Assembly: GCF_001619585.1 (NCBI RefSeq) | Contig: NZ_LQNT01000009.1 | Span: 124,001-188,000 of the forward strand | Length of the DNA: 64,000 nt | Reading direction: 5' to 3' | Source of the DNA: Bhargavaea cecembensis | GTDB lineage: Bacteria > Bacillota > Bacilli > Bacillales_A > Planococcaceae | In this document: piece by piece, positions 48,133-57,549 of the stretch | How positions within the stretch are numbered: the first letter of the stretch is position 1 | How the letters are laid out: every line of letters begins with the position of its first letter | Made by a program: the position numbers and the translations under genes | Notes under the pieces: model-generated | What the model saw: the letters and a program-made list of their open reading frames with translations, nothing else | Database searches by the model: none | What the model was told of the DNA's origin: nothing

Positions 48133-49179
48133 TCACTTCGCCTCCTTTTTCTTGGAGATCTTGGTCAGGAAGAGGCGGATGGCATAACCGCACGCCACGA
48201 AGAAAATGACGAGCGCGATGACGATCTGGACAACCTCTTCCGGAATTTGGGCAGCGTTCGGCATGTTGAGTGCGCCGTATTTCAGCGAGCCGAACAGGAC
48301 AGCACCGAAGATGACGCCGAGCGGAGTGTTCGCTCCGAGGAGCGCAACCGCGATTCCGTCAAAACCGATGCCGGTGAAGCCGCCGCGCGTATACATGTTG
48401 CCAAAAGTACCGAGGCCTTCCATCGCGCCTGCAAGCCCGGCGAATGCCCCGGAGATGACCATCGACAAAATGATGTTCTTGCCGATTTTCATGCCCGCAT
48501 ACTCGGAAGCGTTCTCGTTGAAGCCGACCGCCTTCAGTTCGAAACCGGTTGTCGTCTTTTCCAGGATGAACCACATGACAACCACCATGAGGAGCGCCAC
48601 GAGAATTCCATAGTGCAACCTTGAATAATCCGTCAGGGAAGAAAGAAACTCAGAACGAAGGGAAGCTGATTCCAGGATCCTGTCAGTCTTGTCCCCGCCT
48701 CCCGACCATGTTTTGATCAGGGCATTGACAACGTGGAGCGCGATATAGTTCATCATGATCGTCACAATGACTTCATGGATTTTCATCTTCGCCTTCAAGA
48801 GTCCCGGCAGGAAGGCCCAAAGCGCCCCTGCTGCTGCCCCCGCCAGAATGGCGAGCGGAAGATGGATCACTTTCGGGAGGTCGAAGGCCGCTCCGACATA
48901 GACAGAAGCAAACCAGCCGACGATCAGCTGCCCCTCAACCCCGATGTTGAACAGGCCGGTACGGAAAGCGAAGGCTACCGCAAGCCCTGCCAGGATATAT
49001 GGCGTAATCTGGCGGATGGTTTCCCCGATGGCATAAGTATCACCGAAAATCCCCTGCCAGAGTGCGATATACCCCGCGACCGGATCATAGCCGCTCGCCA
49101 GCATGACGATCGCTCCGACCAGCAGGCCGAGGAAGACCGCAATGGCCGGCACGAGAAGATTGATCATTCTATTCGACAT
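48133..49179 (-). CDS. nupP: Nucleoside ABC transporter permease NupP
   Basis: Permease of 348 residues with multiple transmembrane segments. GLFNIGVEGQLIVG (about 77-90), MKIHEVIVTIMMNYIALHVV and the cytoplasmic coupling stretch AVGFNENASEYAGM (about 216-229) are family marks. I place the start at ATG 49179 (AAGGTG nine bases upstream); the upstream extension has an Arg-rich, out-of-character sequence from the nupO end. Overlaps nupO by 11 bp. Confidence 0.9.
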   Translation of the reverse strand: MSNRMINLLVPAIAVFLGLLVGAIVMLASGYDPVAGYIALWQGIFGDTYAIGETIRQITPYILAGLAVAFAFRTGLFNIGVEGQLIVGWFASVYVGAAFDLPKVIHLPLAILAGAAAGALWAFLPGLLKAKMKIHEVIVTIMMNYIALHVVNALIKTWSGGGDKTDRILESASLRSEFLSSLTDYSRLHYGILVALLMVVVMWFILEKTTTGFELKAVGFNENASEYAGMKIGKNIILSMVISGAFAGLAGAMEGLGTFGNMYTRGGFTGIGFDGIAVALLGANTPLGVIFGAVLFGSLKYGALNMPNAAQIPEEVVQIVIALVIFFVACGYAIRLFLTKISKKKEAK

Positions 49180-50725
49180 GTTTGTTGTCACCTTCTTCCG
49201 CCTGCGGGACAGCCGCTTCTCTCGAATGGCCGGCCATAAGCAGGCCGAGTTCCTGTTCGTCCGTCTCCGACGGCAGCACCGTGTCGATGATCGAACCGTC
49301 ATAGATGACGGCGATGCGGTCGGAGACGTTCATGACTTCATCCAGTTCAAACGAGACGAGGAGGACCGCCTTGCCGCTGTCCCTCTGCTCGATCAGCCGG
49401 CGATGGATGAATTCGATGGCCCCGACATCGAGGCCGCGGGTCGGCAGTGCCGCGATCAACAGGTCCGGATCCCGCTCGACTTCCCGACCGATGATTGCTT
49501 TTTGCTGGTTACCGCCGGAAAGCGCGCGTGCGGGTTCGTGGGGACCCTGCGTACGGACATCATACTGGGCGATGATTTCTTCCGCCTTTTTGTCGATCGC
49601 CGTGTAATTGATGATCCCTCCCTTTGAATAGGGAGGCCGGTAGTAGGTCTGTAAGCCGATGTTGTGCCCGATCGGGAAGTCCAGTACCAGGCCGTGCTTA
49701 TGCCGGTCCTGGGGAATATGGCCGATGCCGCTGTTCGTGATTTCCCGCGGCCTGCGGTTCGTAATGTCCTTTCCGTTGATCAGAATTTTTCCTGATTTCG
49801 ACTTGCGCAGGCCGGTGATTGCCTCGATGAGTTCCGACTGCCCGTTGCCGTCGATCCCAGCGATGCCCACGATCTCGCCTTTTCTGATGTTCAAGTTCAG
49901 ATTTTTGACCTTCGGAACCCCCCGGGAATCTTCGACGGTGAGCCCCTCGATCCGGAGCACTTCTTCTTTCGGATCTGCCGGTCCCTTTTCGGTTTTAAAT
50001 GTGACCTGACGTCCGACCATCATCGACGCCAGCTGCTCGGGGTCCGTCTCTGAAGTCTCGACCGTACCGATCCCCTTGCCTTTGCGGATGACCGTGACCC
50101 GGTCGGAGACATCCATGATTTCCTGGAGTTTATGGGTGATCAGGATAATGGACTTACCCTCGGCGATGAGCTTTTTCATGATGCCGATGAGTTCGCTGAT
50201 CTCCTGGGGGGTCAGTGAAGCCGTCGGCTCATCAAAGATCAGAATTTCCGCACCCCGGTAGAGGGTCTTCAGGATTTCGGCGCGTTGCTGCATCCCGACA
50301 GAGATATCCTCGATTTTGGCATTCGGGTCGACATTAAGACCATATTGTTTGGACAGCTCGGCCACTTTCTTGGCTGCGCTGGAAATATTCACACTGCCGT
50401 TTTTTGTCGGCTCATTGCCGAGGATGATATTTTCAGTGACTGTGAAATTCTCGACCAGCATGAAGTGCTGGTGCACCATGCCGATTCCGAGTTCGTTCGC
50501 GACGTTCGGATCGGTGATGTCCACTTTCTTGCCGCGAACCCGAATCTCTCCCCCCTCCGGCTGATAAAGGCCGAACAGGACGTTCATGAGGGTGGATTTC
50601 CCGGCACCATTCTCACCGAGCAGGGCATGAATTTCCCCTTTCCGGAGTTGCAGGGTGATGTTATCGTTAGCCACGAAATTGCCGAACTCCTTGCGGATGT
50701 TAAGCATTTCGATCACGTATTCCAA
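49169..50725 (-). CDS. nupO: Nucleoside ABC transporter ATP-binding protein NupO
   Basis: Sugar-type double ABC ATPase of 518 residues. The first domain has Walker A LLGENGAGKST (about 36-46), signature SVGMQQRAEI and Walker B LIFDEPTASL; the second has the degenerate Walker A GIDGNGQSE and signature LSGGNQQK. TTG 50725 is the start, because AGGAG is eight bases upstream and the product begins EYVIEMLNIRKEFG, as in the family. The longer frame is rejected. Confidence 0.93.
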   Translation of the reverse strand: MEYVIEMLNIRKEFGNFVANDNITLQLRKGEIHALLGENGAGKSTLMNVLFGLYQPEGGEIRVRGKKVDITDPNVANELGIGMVHQHFMLVENFTVTENIILGNEPTKNGSVNISSAAKKVAELSKQYGLNVDPNAKIEDISVGMQQRAEILKTLYRGAEILIFDEPTASLTPQEISELIGIMKKLIAEGKSIILITHKLQEIMDVSDRVTVIRKGKGIGTVETSETDPEQLASMMVGRQVTFKTEKGPADPKEEVLRIEGLTVEDSRGVPKVKNLNLNIRKGEIVGIAGIDGNGQSELIEAITGLRKSKSGKILINGKDITNRRPREITNSGIGHIPQDRHKHGLVLDFPIGHNIGLQTYYRPPYSKGGIINYTAIDKKAEEIIAQYDVRTQGPHEPARALSGGNQQKAIIGREVERDPDLLIAALPTRGLDVGAIEFIHRRLIEQRDSGKAVLLVSFELDEVMNVSDRIAVIYDGSIIDTVLPSETDEQELGLLMAGHSREAAVPQAEEGDNKHVE

Positions 50726-50847
50726 TGGATTCACTCCTTTGTCCTTAAAACCTGCCGAGCACCTGTAACTGATACAGGAAAGACTTCCTGTCAGGAAATC
50801 TTTCATCTACCATTTACAAAAATGGCCCATACATAAGTAAACATGAA

Positions 50848-50864
50848 GACCGGAAAGCCCGGCC
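50848..50864 (-). terminator. Possible attenuating hairpin between nupN and nupO
   Basis: Short 6-bp stem GGCCGG / CCGGTC with a 5-base loop in a 161-bp gap. There is no strong T run directly after it. Such hairpins after binding-protein genes often make the first gene more abundant; here this is inference. Confidence 0.4.
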
Positions 50865-50886
50865 CCCATGCTTAACAAATTCATCC

Positions 50887-51978
50887 TTACTTCGGTTCTT
50901 TGCCTTCCGGGTATTCCTTGACTTCGATTTCGCCGGAAGCAATTTTTTCCTGATACTCTTCGATTTGTGCCATGACATCTTCAGGGATATTGCCGCGGGA
51001 ATCCGCGAGTGCAACGCCGTCATCGGAGATGCCGTATGTGATCACTTCGCCGCCAGGGAATTCGCCGTTTTTCGCTTTTTCGGAGATGTCCTTGACCGCT
51101 ACGTCAACACGCTTCAGCATCGAAGTGAGCGTGACGTTCGTGTCGCCTACCGCACCTTCGTCGTACTGGTCGGAGTCAACGCCGATGACCCATACGTTTG
51201 CATCCGGGTCATTTGACTTGCGCTCTTTTGCTTCAGAGAAGACACCGTTGCCCGTGCCGCCCGCAGCGTGGAAGATCACGTCAACGCCGCTGGAGTACAT
51301 GCGGTTGGCCGTCGTCTTGCCGAGCTCGGCTTTGTCGAATGCGCCTGTGTACTGAATGTCGATTTCGATCGATGGATCAACTGCTTCTACGCCCTGTACG
51401 AAACCGGACTCGAAGCGATGGATGACTTCGTTTTCCATGCCGCCGACAAAGCCGACTTTCTTGCTTTCTGTCGAGAGTGCCGCTGCGACACCCGCGAGGA
51501 AGGAACCTTCATGCTCTTTAAAAAGGAGGCTGACCGTGTTTGGCTGCTCGACAACCGCGTCGATGATCGCGAACTCAGTGTCTGTCTGCTGGGAAGCGAT
51601 CTCATCAAGCGCATCCTGCATCATGAAGCCGACACCGAAAACAAGATTGAAATCGCGGCGGGCCAGTGCGTTCAGGTTCGGAATATAATCCTCTTCACCG
51701 GCAGACTGGAGATAGTCGAAGCCGCCGTCGCCTTTTTCAAGGCCATTGTCTTCACCGAATTCCTGAATTCCCGTCCAGGCAGCCTGGTTGAACGACTTGT
51801 CGTCAACGCCGCCGACATCAGTGACCATCGCTACGGAAAACTCGGAAGCGGACTCGCCGCCGCCGGAGTTGTTGCCTTCGTTCTGTGCTTCTTCACCGTT
51901 GTCGGAGCCGCATGCGCCGAGAAGCGTGCCTGCAGCCAAGAGAACCGACAGCGCAAGACCAAACTTGCGTTTTGCCAT
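50887..51978 (-). CDS. nupN: Nucleoside-binding lipoprotein NupN (BmpA family)
   Basis: Substrate-binding component of 363 residues. A signal peptide ends in the lipobox LLGAC (Cys23), followed by a Gly/Glu/Ser/Asn-rich linker. The mature part has the BmpA pattern: VTDVGGVDDKSFNQAAW, LVFGVGFMMQDAL, KKVGFVGGM, FHAAGGTGNGVF and GVDSDQYDEG. Binds nucleosides (guanosine in B. subtilis) outside the membrane. It follows nupR by 61 bp and leads the operon. Confidence 0.93.
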   Translation of the reverse strand: MAKRKFGLALSVLLAAGTLLGACGSDNGEEAQNEGNNSGGGESASEFSVAMVTDVGGVDDKSFNQAAWTGIQEFGEDNGLEKGDGGFDYLQSAGEEDYIPNLNALARRDFNLVFGVGFMMQDALDEIASQQTDTEFAIIDAVVEQPNTVSLLFKEHEGSFLAGVAAALSTESKKVGFVGGMENEVIHRFESGFVQGVEAVDPSIEIDIQYTGAFDKAELGKTTANRMYSSGVDVIFHAAGGTGNGVFSEAKERKSNDPDANVWVIGVDSDQYDEGAVGDTNVTLTSMLKRVDVAVKDISEKAKNGEFPGGEVITYGISDDGVALADSRGNIPEDVMAQIEEYQEKIASGEIEVKEYPEGKEPK

Positions 51979-52039
51979 TTGTGGTACCCCCTAAATGTTG
52001 TTGTAAATGTACTTTTTGATAGCAGGAAGGCTGTCTGTT

Positions 52040-52768
52040 TTACATCCGTTTCCGCAAAACGTGGAAGTTGAATTTATCGCCCTTGAAATAATTGCGGGAG
52101 TAGAGAATGACCTCTTCCCCCTCCGCGTAATGCGACTGCCGCAGCATAAGCAGCGCGGTCTCCGGTTCGCATTCGAGGATCGGAGATGCCTCCTCGTCGT
52201 ACCCGACCGGTTCAATCTGGGCCACCGCCTGTGTAATCCTCAGGTTCCCTGTACGCTCGATCGCCTCGAAGATGGACTCGTCTTCCTGTTTCAGGAATTC
52301 CTTGCCGACGTAGCGGGACGGGAAGACATCGATGCAGTAAACAACCGGCTCGCCATCCGCCGTCCGGACACGCTTGATCGACATGATCCGTTCATCCGGT
52401 CCGCACCCGAAACGCTCCATGTCTTCTTCCGACGCAAGTTCCTCGGAAGAGCTGATGAAGTTCGTCCCCGGGGTCATACCCACCTGCCGGATCATGTCCG
52501 ATACGCTGGCCAGCTCTTCGATGCCAGCCGTAAACAGCGGCCTCGGATTGACGAAAGTCCCGACACCGTGCCTTCGGACAATGTAGTGCTCTTCCTCCAG
52601 CAGGCGGAGCGCCTCGCGAAGAGTCGCCCTGGACACGCCCATGATCTTGGCGAGCTCAAACTCGGAAGGGAGTTTTTCTTTTTCTTTGAAAACACCCGAT
52701 GCGATGTCGCGCTTGAGCTGTTCGATAACCTGAAGATACAAGTGCCGGTGGTCCGCCTTTACCGTCAT
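52040..52768 (-). CDS. nupR: GntR-family transcriptional regulator NupR (YmfC-like)
   Basis: HutC-subfamily regulator of 242 residues. The winged helix (about 8-75) contains KLPSEFELAKIMGVSRATLREALRLL in part; a C-terminal UTRA ligand domain (about 95-235) ends RNYFKGDKFNFHVLRKR. In B. subtilis the YmfC/NupR protein controls nupNOPQ from a distant locus; here it sits directly upstream in the same direction and next to spoIIIE, its B. subtilis neighbour. GGTGGTG precedes the ATG. Confidence 0.9.
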   Translation of the reverse strand: MTVKADHRHLYLQVIEQLKRDIASGVFKEKEKLPSEFELAKIMGVSRATLREALRLLEEEHYIVRRHGVGTFVNPRPLFTAGIEELASVSDMIRQVGMTPGTNFISSSEELASEEDMERFGCGPDERIMSIKRVRTADGEPVVYCIDVFPSRYVGKEFLKQEDESIFEAIERTGNLRITQAVAQIEPVGYDEEASPILECEPETALLMLRQSHYAEGEEVILYSRNYFKGDKFNFHVLRKRM

Positions 52769-53080
52769 GACATCACCACCAAATTAAAGAGATCAGACAT
52801 CTGATGTAAAACCTTCCTCCTAATCAGACATACTATATCATTTTTGCTACCCTAGTGGAATACCTTTCTTTCTAAATATGAAGACAAATTCATACTAATT
52901 CCCCATGCCTGTATACATCACTTCGTAATTAAGCGTTTACTTTTACAATAAATAGATATAACATTTCACAACCATTTCAATTGAGGTCCTCCTAATAAAA
53001 ATAAGGTCCCTCTTTTTATATGGAAGACCATGATGTCCGCTCTTCCTGAACGTTTGCTTTGTCCATGCAGCAATAAAAAA
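52769..53080. other. AT-rich gap between nupR and spoIIIE
   Basis: About 310 bases, clearly richer in A and T than surrounding genes, without a credible gene; the ORF that crosses it (52943-53374, minus) is the shadow of the spoIIIE end. It contains the nupR promoter region with a possible operator. No attachment site or tRNA is visible. Confidence 0.55.
52792..52805. promoter_or_regulatory. Candidate NupR operator in the nupR leader
   Basis: Perfect palindrome ATCAGA-CA-TCTGAT, 24 bases upstream of the nupR ATG. A further ATCAGACAT half-site lies at 52823-52831, next to a -10-like TATAGT (52832-52837, minus) with a weak -35 (TTCCAC) at 17 bases. Arrangement fits autorepression by a dimeric GntR regulator. 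Confidence 0.5.
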
Positions 53081-53121
53081 ACTGCAGACAATTGAGCATG
53101 GTTGCTCGCTTTGTCTGCAGT
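53081..53121 (-). terminator. Terminator of spoIIIE, family B hairpin copy 2
   Basis: Perfect 11-bp outer stem ACTGCAGACAA / TTGTCTGCAGT with an inner GAGC / GCTC stem, followed on the minus strand by TTTTTTTATTG. Stem and length agree with the hairpin at 11878-11917. Confidence 0.8.
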
Positions 53122-53174
53122 CTGAACCCGTCACTTTTGTGTGGCGGCCTTGTCCATAGTACAAAAACTCCGGA

Positions 53175-55544
53175 TCACATTTCATCAGGGTGGTCCTGGA
53201 TGAGGACCTGACGGGGTTTGCTGCCTTCGTGCGGTCCGACGACCCCGCGCATTTCCATCTGGTCGACGATGCGCGCGGCCCGGGAGTACCCGATTCGGAA
53301 CCTGCGCTGGAGCATTGAAACCGATGCCTGCTGCATGCTTCTGACGAGATCGACCGCTTCATCATACAGCTCATCCGTCTCCTCTTCAGGTGCAGTTTCC
53401 TCCACCTCTGTCGGGATCATCGACTCTTCATACTGTGCCTTCTGCTGGCTGATGACGAAATCCACGACTTCCTCGACTTCCTGATCGGACAGGAATGCGC
53501 CCTGGATCCGTGTCGGCTTGGAAGCCCCCGCCGGGAGATAAAGCATATCCCCGCGGCCGAGCAGCTTTTCCGCTCCGCCGGAATCCAGGATCGTCCGTGA
53601 ATCCACAGCCGACGAAACGGCGAACGCAATCCGGGACGGGATGTTCGCTTTGATAATGCCCGTGATGACATCAACGCTTGGGCGCTGTGTCGCGATGATC
53701 AAATGAATGCCGGCTGCACGGGCCATCTGGGCGATCCGGGTGATCGAGTCCTCGACATCGCTTGAAGCGACCATCATGAGGTCGGCAAGCTCATCGACAA
53801 TGACAACAATGTACGGAAGACGCGGATGCTTTTCTTCGTTTTCATCGTTCCACTCATCGATATGGTTGTTGTATCCTTCGATATTCCTCGTACCGGTGTG
53901 CGAGAAGAGGTCATACCGCCTCTCCATCTCGGCCACCACTTTTTTGAGTGCCTGCGATGCCTTACGGGGGTCCGTGACGACTGGCGCAAGCAAATGAGGT
54001 ACACCGTTGTAAACATTAAGCTCAACCATCTTCGGGTCAATCATCATCATCTTGACTTCATGCGGCTTGGCCCTCATGAGGATGCTGATGATGATTCCGT
54101 TGATGCACACACTCTTCCCGCTGCCGGTGGCACCGGCAACAAGCATATGGGGCATTTTGTTGAGCTCGGACATGACCGCCTCGCCGGAAATGTCTCTTCC
54201 CAGTGCGACCATGAGTTTGGAGTCCGGCCGGTTGTTGTTCCGTGATTCCAGCACCTCGCGAAGCGAAACCATCGCCACTTCGGTGTTCGGGACCTCAATG
54301 CCGACTGCCGATTTTCCCGGAATTGGCGCTTCGATTCGGATATCGCGCGCGGCAAGCGCAAGTGCGATATCGTCCGCAAGGCTGACAATCCGGCTGACCT
54401 TCACGCCCGTGGCCGGCATCACTTCATACTTGGTTACGGCCGGGCCGAGATGGACTTCCGTGACGCTCGCCTTCACGCCAAAACTGTGGAATGTCTTTTC
54501 CAGTTTCTCGGCATTGTGCTGGATCATATTGTACTCGCCGCTCTGGTCATTTTTAGGCGGCGGATTCAAAAGGGAAACAGGCGGCAGGACGAAATCCTCG
54601 TTTACCGGCTGGGCATCGCCGATGTCCCGGATCTCTGCATCCGTGTCCTGTTCTTTAACCTCTTTGTCGGATGCGGGCTTTTCTGCGCCGGGCTCTTCCT
54701 TGACCCGTTCGGTAAAGGAAGAAATGATCGGCTGCACGCGGACCGGTTCCGGCTCTGCCGCACTGCCGGACGCGTCAGCCGGGGAAGCCGGTTCCTGTGC
54801 CGCAACACCGGCGGAAGCCGCTTCTTCGTCCGCGGCCGCCCGGCGGGATTTTCGCGGCTCTCTCGGTTGCTTCACTTTCTCGGCCTTTTCCTGCTTCGGC
54901 CTGGCAGGCTTGCGTTCCCTTGCAAACCATTCCTGTACCGACTCCGCCGCTTCCGGAATTTTCTCCGCCAGATACGGGACGAGCGCCTTGCCCGTCAGCA
55001 AAATCAGGCCCATTGAAAGCATGATGATTCCCGCAATGGTGGCTCCGGCGGAATCAAAGAGCACATGGAACATCGAAAACAGGAATCCACCGACAATCCC
55101 GCCTCCGAGCGAGACGGACGGATCGGTTATGCCGCCGTCAGTGACCAGGATGAGCCATGTTTCCTTCAGGGCTGAAGTAGTCTGCAGACGGCCGCTCTCA
55201 TACCGCTCCGTGAAGAGCAGGACATGACTGAAAAGTGTCAGGCTTCCGAGTATAAGAAGCAGTCCCCCGACGATGCGGTTCCGCAGATTCGGAATCTCCC
55301 GCTTTACCATCAGGAGAAGCGCGAATATCAGGAAAAGGAACGGCAATGCTGCATGCCAGTTCCCGAACAGGAACCGGGCAGCGCTGCCCAGCGCCCTCCC
55401 GACAAATCCGAGATCAAAAAATGTGATGATGGCAAGCCCTGTCATGACAAGGCCAGACAGTTCGTACCCGAGCGGATAGAGTCCGGATTTCTTCTTTTTT
55501 GCGGATGTCCTGCGCTTTTTCTTCTTGTTGCGTTTGGTTGCCAT
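53175..55544 (-). CDS. spoIIIE: DNA translocase SpoIIIE (FtsK family)
   Basis: Septal DNA pump that moves the chromosome into the forespore, 789 residues. A Lys-rich start precedes about four N-terminal transmembrane segments (about 25-190), then a charged, Ala/Glu/Pro-rich linker (about 195-330), the motor domain with Walker [17 protein letters not shown] (about 450) and Walker [15 protein letters not shown], and a C-terminal gamma domain with [20 protein letters not shown]. The ATG at 55544 has GGGGGTG upstream. Neighbourhood (ymfC side) identifies it as SpoIIIE rather than SftA. tepA, normally upstream, is absent. Confidence 0.95.
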   Translation of the reverse strand: MATKRNKKKKRRTSAKKKKSGLYPLGYELSGLVMTGLAIITFFDLGFVGRALGSAARFLFGNWHAALPFLFLIFALLLMVKREIPNLRNRIVGGLLLILGSLTLFSHVLLFTERYESGRLQTTSALKETWLILVTDGGITDPSVSLGGGIVGGFLFSMFHVLFDSAGATIAGIIMLSMGLILLTGKALVPYLAEKIPEAAESVQEWFARERKPARPKQEKAEKVKQPREPRKSRRAAADEEAASAGVAAQEPASPADASGSAAEPEPVRVQPIISSFTERVKEEPGAEKPASDKEVKEQDTDAEIRDIGDAQPVNEDFVLPPVSLLNPPPKNDQSGEYNMIQHNAEKLEKTFHSFGVKASVTEVHLGPAVTKYEVMPATGVKVSRIVSLADDIALALAARDIRIEAPIPGKSAVGIEVPNTEVAMVSLREVLESRNNNRPDSKLMVALGRDISGEAVMSELNKMPHMLVAGATGSGKSVCINGIIISILMRAKPHEVKMMMIDPKMVELNVYNGVPHLLAPVVTDPRKASQALKKVVAEMERRYDLFSHTGTRNIEGYNNHIDEWNDENEEKHPRLPYIVVIVDELADLMMVASSDVEDSITRIAQMARAAGIHLIIATQRPSVDVITGIIKANIPSRIAFAVSSAVDSRTILDSGGAEKLLGRGDMLYLPAGASKPTRIQGAFLSDQEVEEVVDFVISQQKAQYEESMIPTEVEETAPEEETDELYDEAVDLVRSMQQASVSMLQRRFRIGYSRAARIVDQMEMRGVVGPHEGSKPRQVLIQDHPDEM

Positions 55545-55563
55545 CTGGTTCACCCCCATCGAT

Positions 55564-55606
55564 AAAACGGGATTTCCCGCCAGTGACGGCGAAGAAATCC
55601 CGTTTT
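55564..55606 (-). terminator. Terminator of rnjB
   Basis: Perfect 13-bp stem AAAACGGGATTTC / GAAATCCCGTTTT with a 17-base loop holding a second small GCCG/CGGC pair. It lies between rnjB and spoIIIE. Confidence 0.8.
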
Positions 55607-55628
55607 GTTCTATCTCTGTTGCCCCGCC

Positions 55629-57296
55629 TCAGTATTCCATGATGATCGGAATGATCATCGGACGGCGCTTCGTCTTCTGGTAGAGGTATGAATTGAGTGT
55701 ATCGCGGATTTCCTGCTTGATGCTCGTCCATTCGAACGATTCTTTGTTGGAATACTTGCCGATGATTTTTTTCACGAGTTCACTTGCCTCGCCGATCAGT
55801 TCGCGCGAATCCCGGACATAGACAAAGCCGCGGGAAAGGATTTCAGGGCCTGCAGCAATCGTCTTTTTCTTGCGGTTGAGCGTAATGACGACGATAAAGA
55901 TGCCGTCCTCTGAAAGAAGTTTACGGTCGCGCAGGACAATATTGCCGATATCCCCGACGCCGCTTCCGTCAATCAGCACATTGCCTGCGGTAACCCGCCC
56001 GGTCATGCGCATTTTGCCGTTCTTATACTCGACGATATCCCCTTTGTCTGCAATGAAAATGCGGGACTTCGGCAGGCCGGTCTGCTGGGCCAGCTTGGAA
56101 TGGGCGATCAGCATCCGGTACTCGCCCTGGATCGGGATGAAGAATTTCGGCTTCATCAGATTCAGCATCAGCTTCAGGTCTTCCTGGCTGCCGTGCCCTG
56201 ATACATGAACCTTGCGGCTTGCTGTCAGAACATCGGCGCCCGCCTTGGCCAGCTCGTTCATCGTGTTGTACATTCCGACTTCCATGCCAGGAGACGGGGT
56301 GAACGTGATGAGGACCGTATCGGTCTCTTTAATCCGGATGTCCTTATGCTGCCGCTTTACGATCCGCTCAAGCGCATGGAGCGGCTCGCCCTGATTGCCT
56401 GTTACGATGATCGCCACTTCGGAGTCATCGTACTTGCCGATTTCCTTGACCGGGATGACGAGGCCGTCCGCGACGTCAAGGTAGCCGAGCTTCATACCGA
56501 CTTCGAAGTAAGTCTCGAGCGACTTGCCGATGACTGCGACTTTGCGGCCCGATTCGGCAGCCCGGTCGAAGACTTGCTGCATGCGGATGAAATTGGAGGC
56601 ATACAGGGCGATGAGAATGCGGCCCTGCGCCTTGTGGAATGTCTTGGACAGCTGGTCTGCGACGACGGACTCCGGCGTCGTATGCCCTGGCCGTTCCGCT
56701 TCTGATGAATCGGACATCAGGATGAAGACGCCTTCGTCCCCGATTGACGCCATCTTTGAAATATCCGGCCTGTACTTGCCCTTTGCCGACTGGTCGAACT
56801 TGAACTCTCCCGTGTGCACAATGGCGCCTTCGCTCGTGTGGAACACGATCCCAAGGGAATCCGGAATGCTGTGCGTTGTATGGAAGAAGGTCACGTATGT
56901 CCGGCCGAAATTCATCCGGCTCCTGCTCGACACCTCGAAGAACTTGATGTTCTTGGGTGCCTGCTTGTCCTTCAGATGTTCTTTTGCCAGGGCGATGGTG
57001 AGTTTCGAGCCGTAGACAGGCGCCTGGACTTTGCTGAGCAGGTAGGCGATCGATCCGATCGCATCTTCATGGCCATGGGTCAGGAAGATCCCTTTCAGCC
57101 GGTCTTTGTTTTCTTCAATGTAGGTCATATCCGGAATGACAATATCGATGCCGAGCATTTCCCCTTCAGGGAACATGAGCCCGCTGTCAACGATGAACAA
57201 CTCATCATCGATCTCGACCACATACATCGCCTTGCCGATCTCCCCCACTCCTCCAAGGGGGATGACCCTGATGTTTTCATTTTTTGTCTTGGTCAA
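55629..57296 (-). CDS. rnjB: Ribonuclease J2
   Basis: Beta-CASP metallo-beta-lactamase ribonuclease of 555 residues. The metal motif reads LTHGHEDAIGS (about 74-84): the second histidine of HxHxDH is replaced by Ala, as in RNase J2, which is the weakly active partner of J1. Other marks are LMSDSSEAERPGHT, VTGNQGEP, and VHVSGHGSQEDLKLML. TTG start with GGAGGAG upstream. The order dapA-rnjB-spoIIIE agrees with B. subtilis, apart from the missing tepA. Confidence 0.93.
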   Translation of the reverse strand: MTKTKNENIRVIPLGGVGEIGKAMYVVEIDDELFIVDSGLMFPEGEMLGIDIVIPDMTYIEENKDRLKGIFLTHGHEDAIGSIAYLLSKVQAPVYGSKLTIALAKEHLKDKQAPKNIKFFEVSSRSRMNFGRTYVTFFHTTHSIPDSLGIVFHTSEGAIVHTGEFKFDQSAKGKYRPDISKMASIGDEGVFILMSDSSEAERPGHTTPESVVADQLSKTFHKAQGRILIALYASNFIRMQQVFDRAAESGRKVAVIGKSLETYFEVGMKLGYLDVADGLVIPVKEIGKYDDSEVAIIVTGNQGEPLHALERIVKRQHKDIRIKETDTVLITFTPSPGMEVGMYNTMNELAKAGADVLTASRKVHVSGHGSQEDLKLMLNLMKPKFFIPIQGEYRMLIAHSKLAQQTGLPKSRIFIADKGDIVEYKNGKMRMTGRVTAGNVLIDGSGVGDIGNIVLRDRKLLSEDGIFIVVITLNRKKKTIAAGPEILSRGFVYVRDSRELIGEASELVKKIIGKYSNKESFEWTSIKQEIRDTLNSYLYQKTKRRPMIIPIIMEY

Positions 57297-57341
57297 TGGT
57301 TCTCCTCCTAAATCATACCCGTTCCATATCCGCTAACCTCC

Positions 57342-57370
57342 ATTATACGGTAGCCGTACAATCTAGACAA
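57342..57370 (-). promoter_or_regulatory. Promoter of rnjB
   Basis: On the minus strand TTGTCT, a 17-base spacer and a perfect TATAAT, 45 bases before the start codon. Confidence 0.75.
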
Positions 57371-57435
57371 ATTAAAAAAGGGCTGAAATTGCATTCGCGT
57401 TTCTTTAATAAAGAGATCCGGGCCATTGCAGGAAA

Positions 57436-57477
57436 TTAAAAAGGCGGACGCAGGGACCGCAGTCCCCGGCGTCCGCC
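57436..57477 (-). terminator. Terminator of dapA
   Basis: Long stem GGCGGACGC / GCGTCCGCC extended by inner GGGAC pairs, followed by TTTTTAATTT on the minus strand. Confidence 0.85.
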
Positions 57478-57549
57478 GGCTCTTTGTTTTATGAAGCGAT
57501 CAGGTGCGACGTTCCCGGCATTCATGCCTGGAGGAGCAGAATTCCTCAA

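Noticed and set aside
52943-53374. 143-codon minus-strand ORF across the spoIIIE 3' end
   Set aside because: It runs antiphase through spoIIIE coding sequence and its terminator; no ribosome site.
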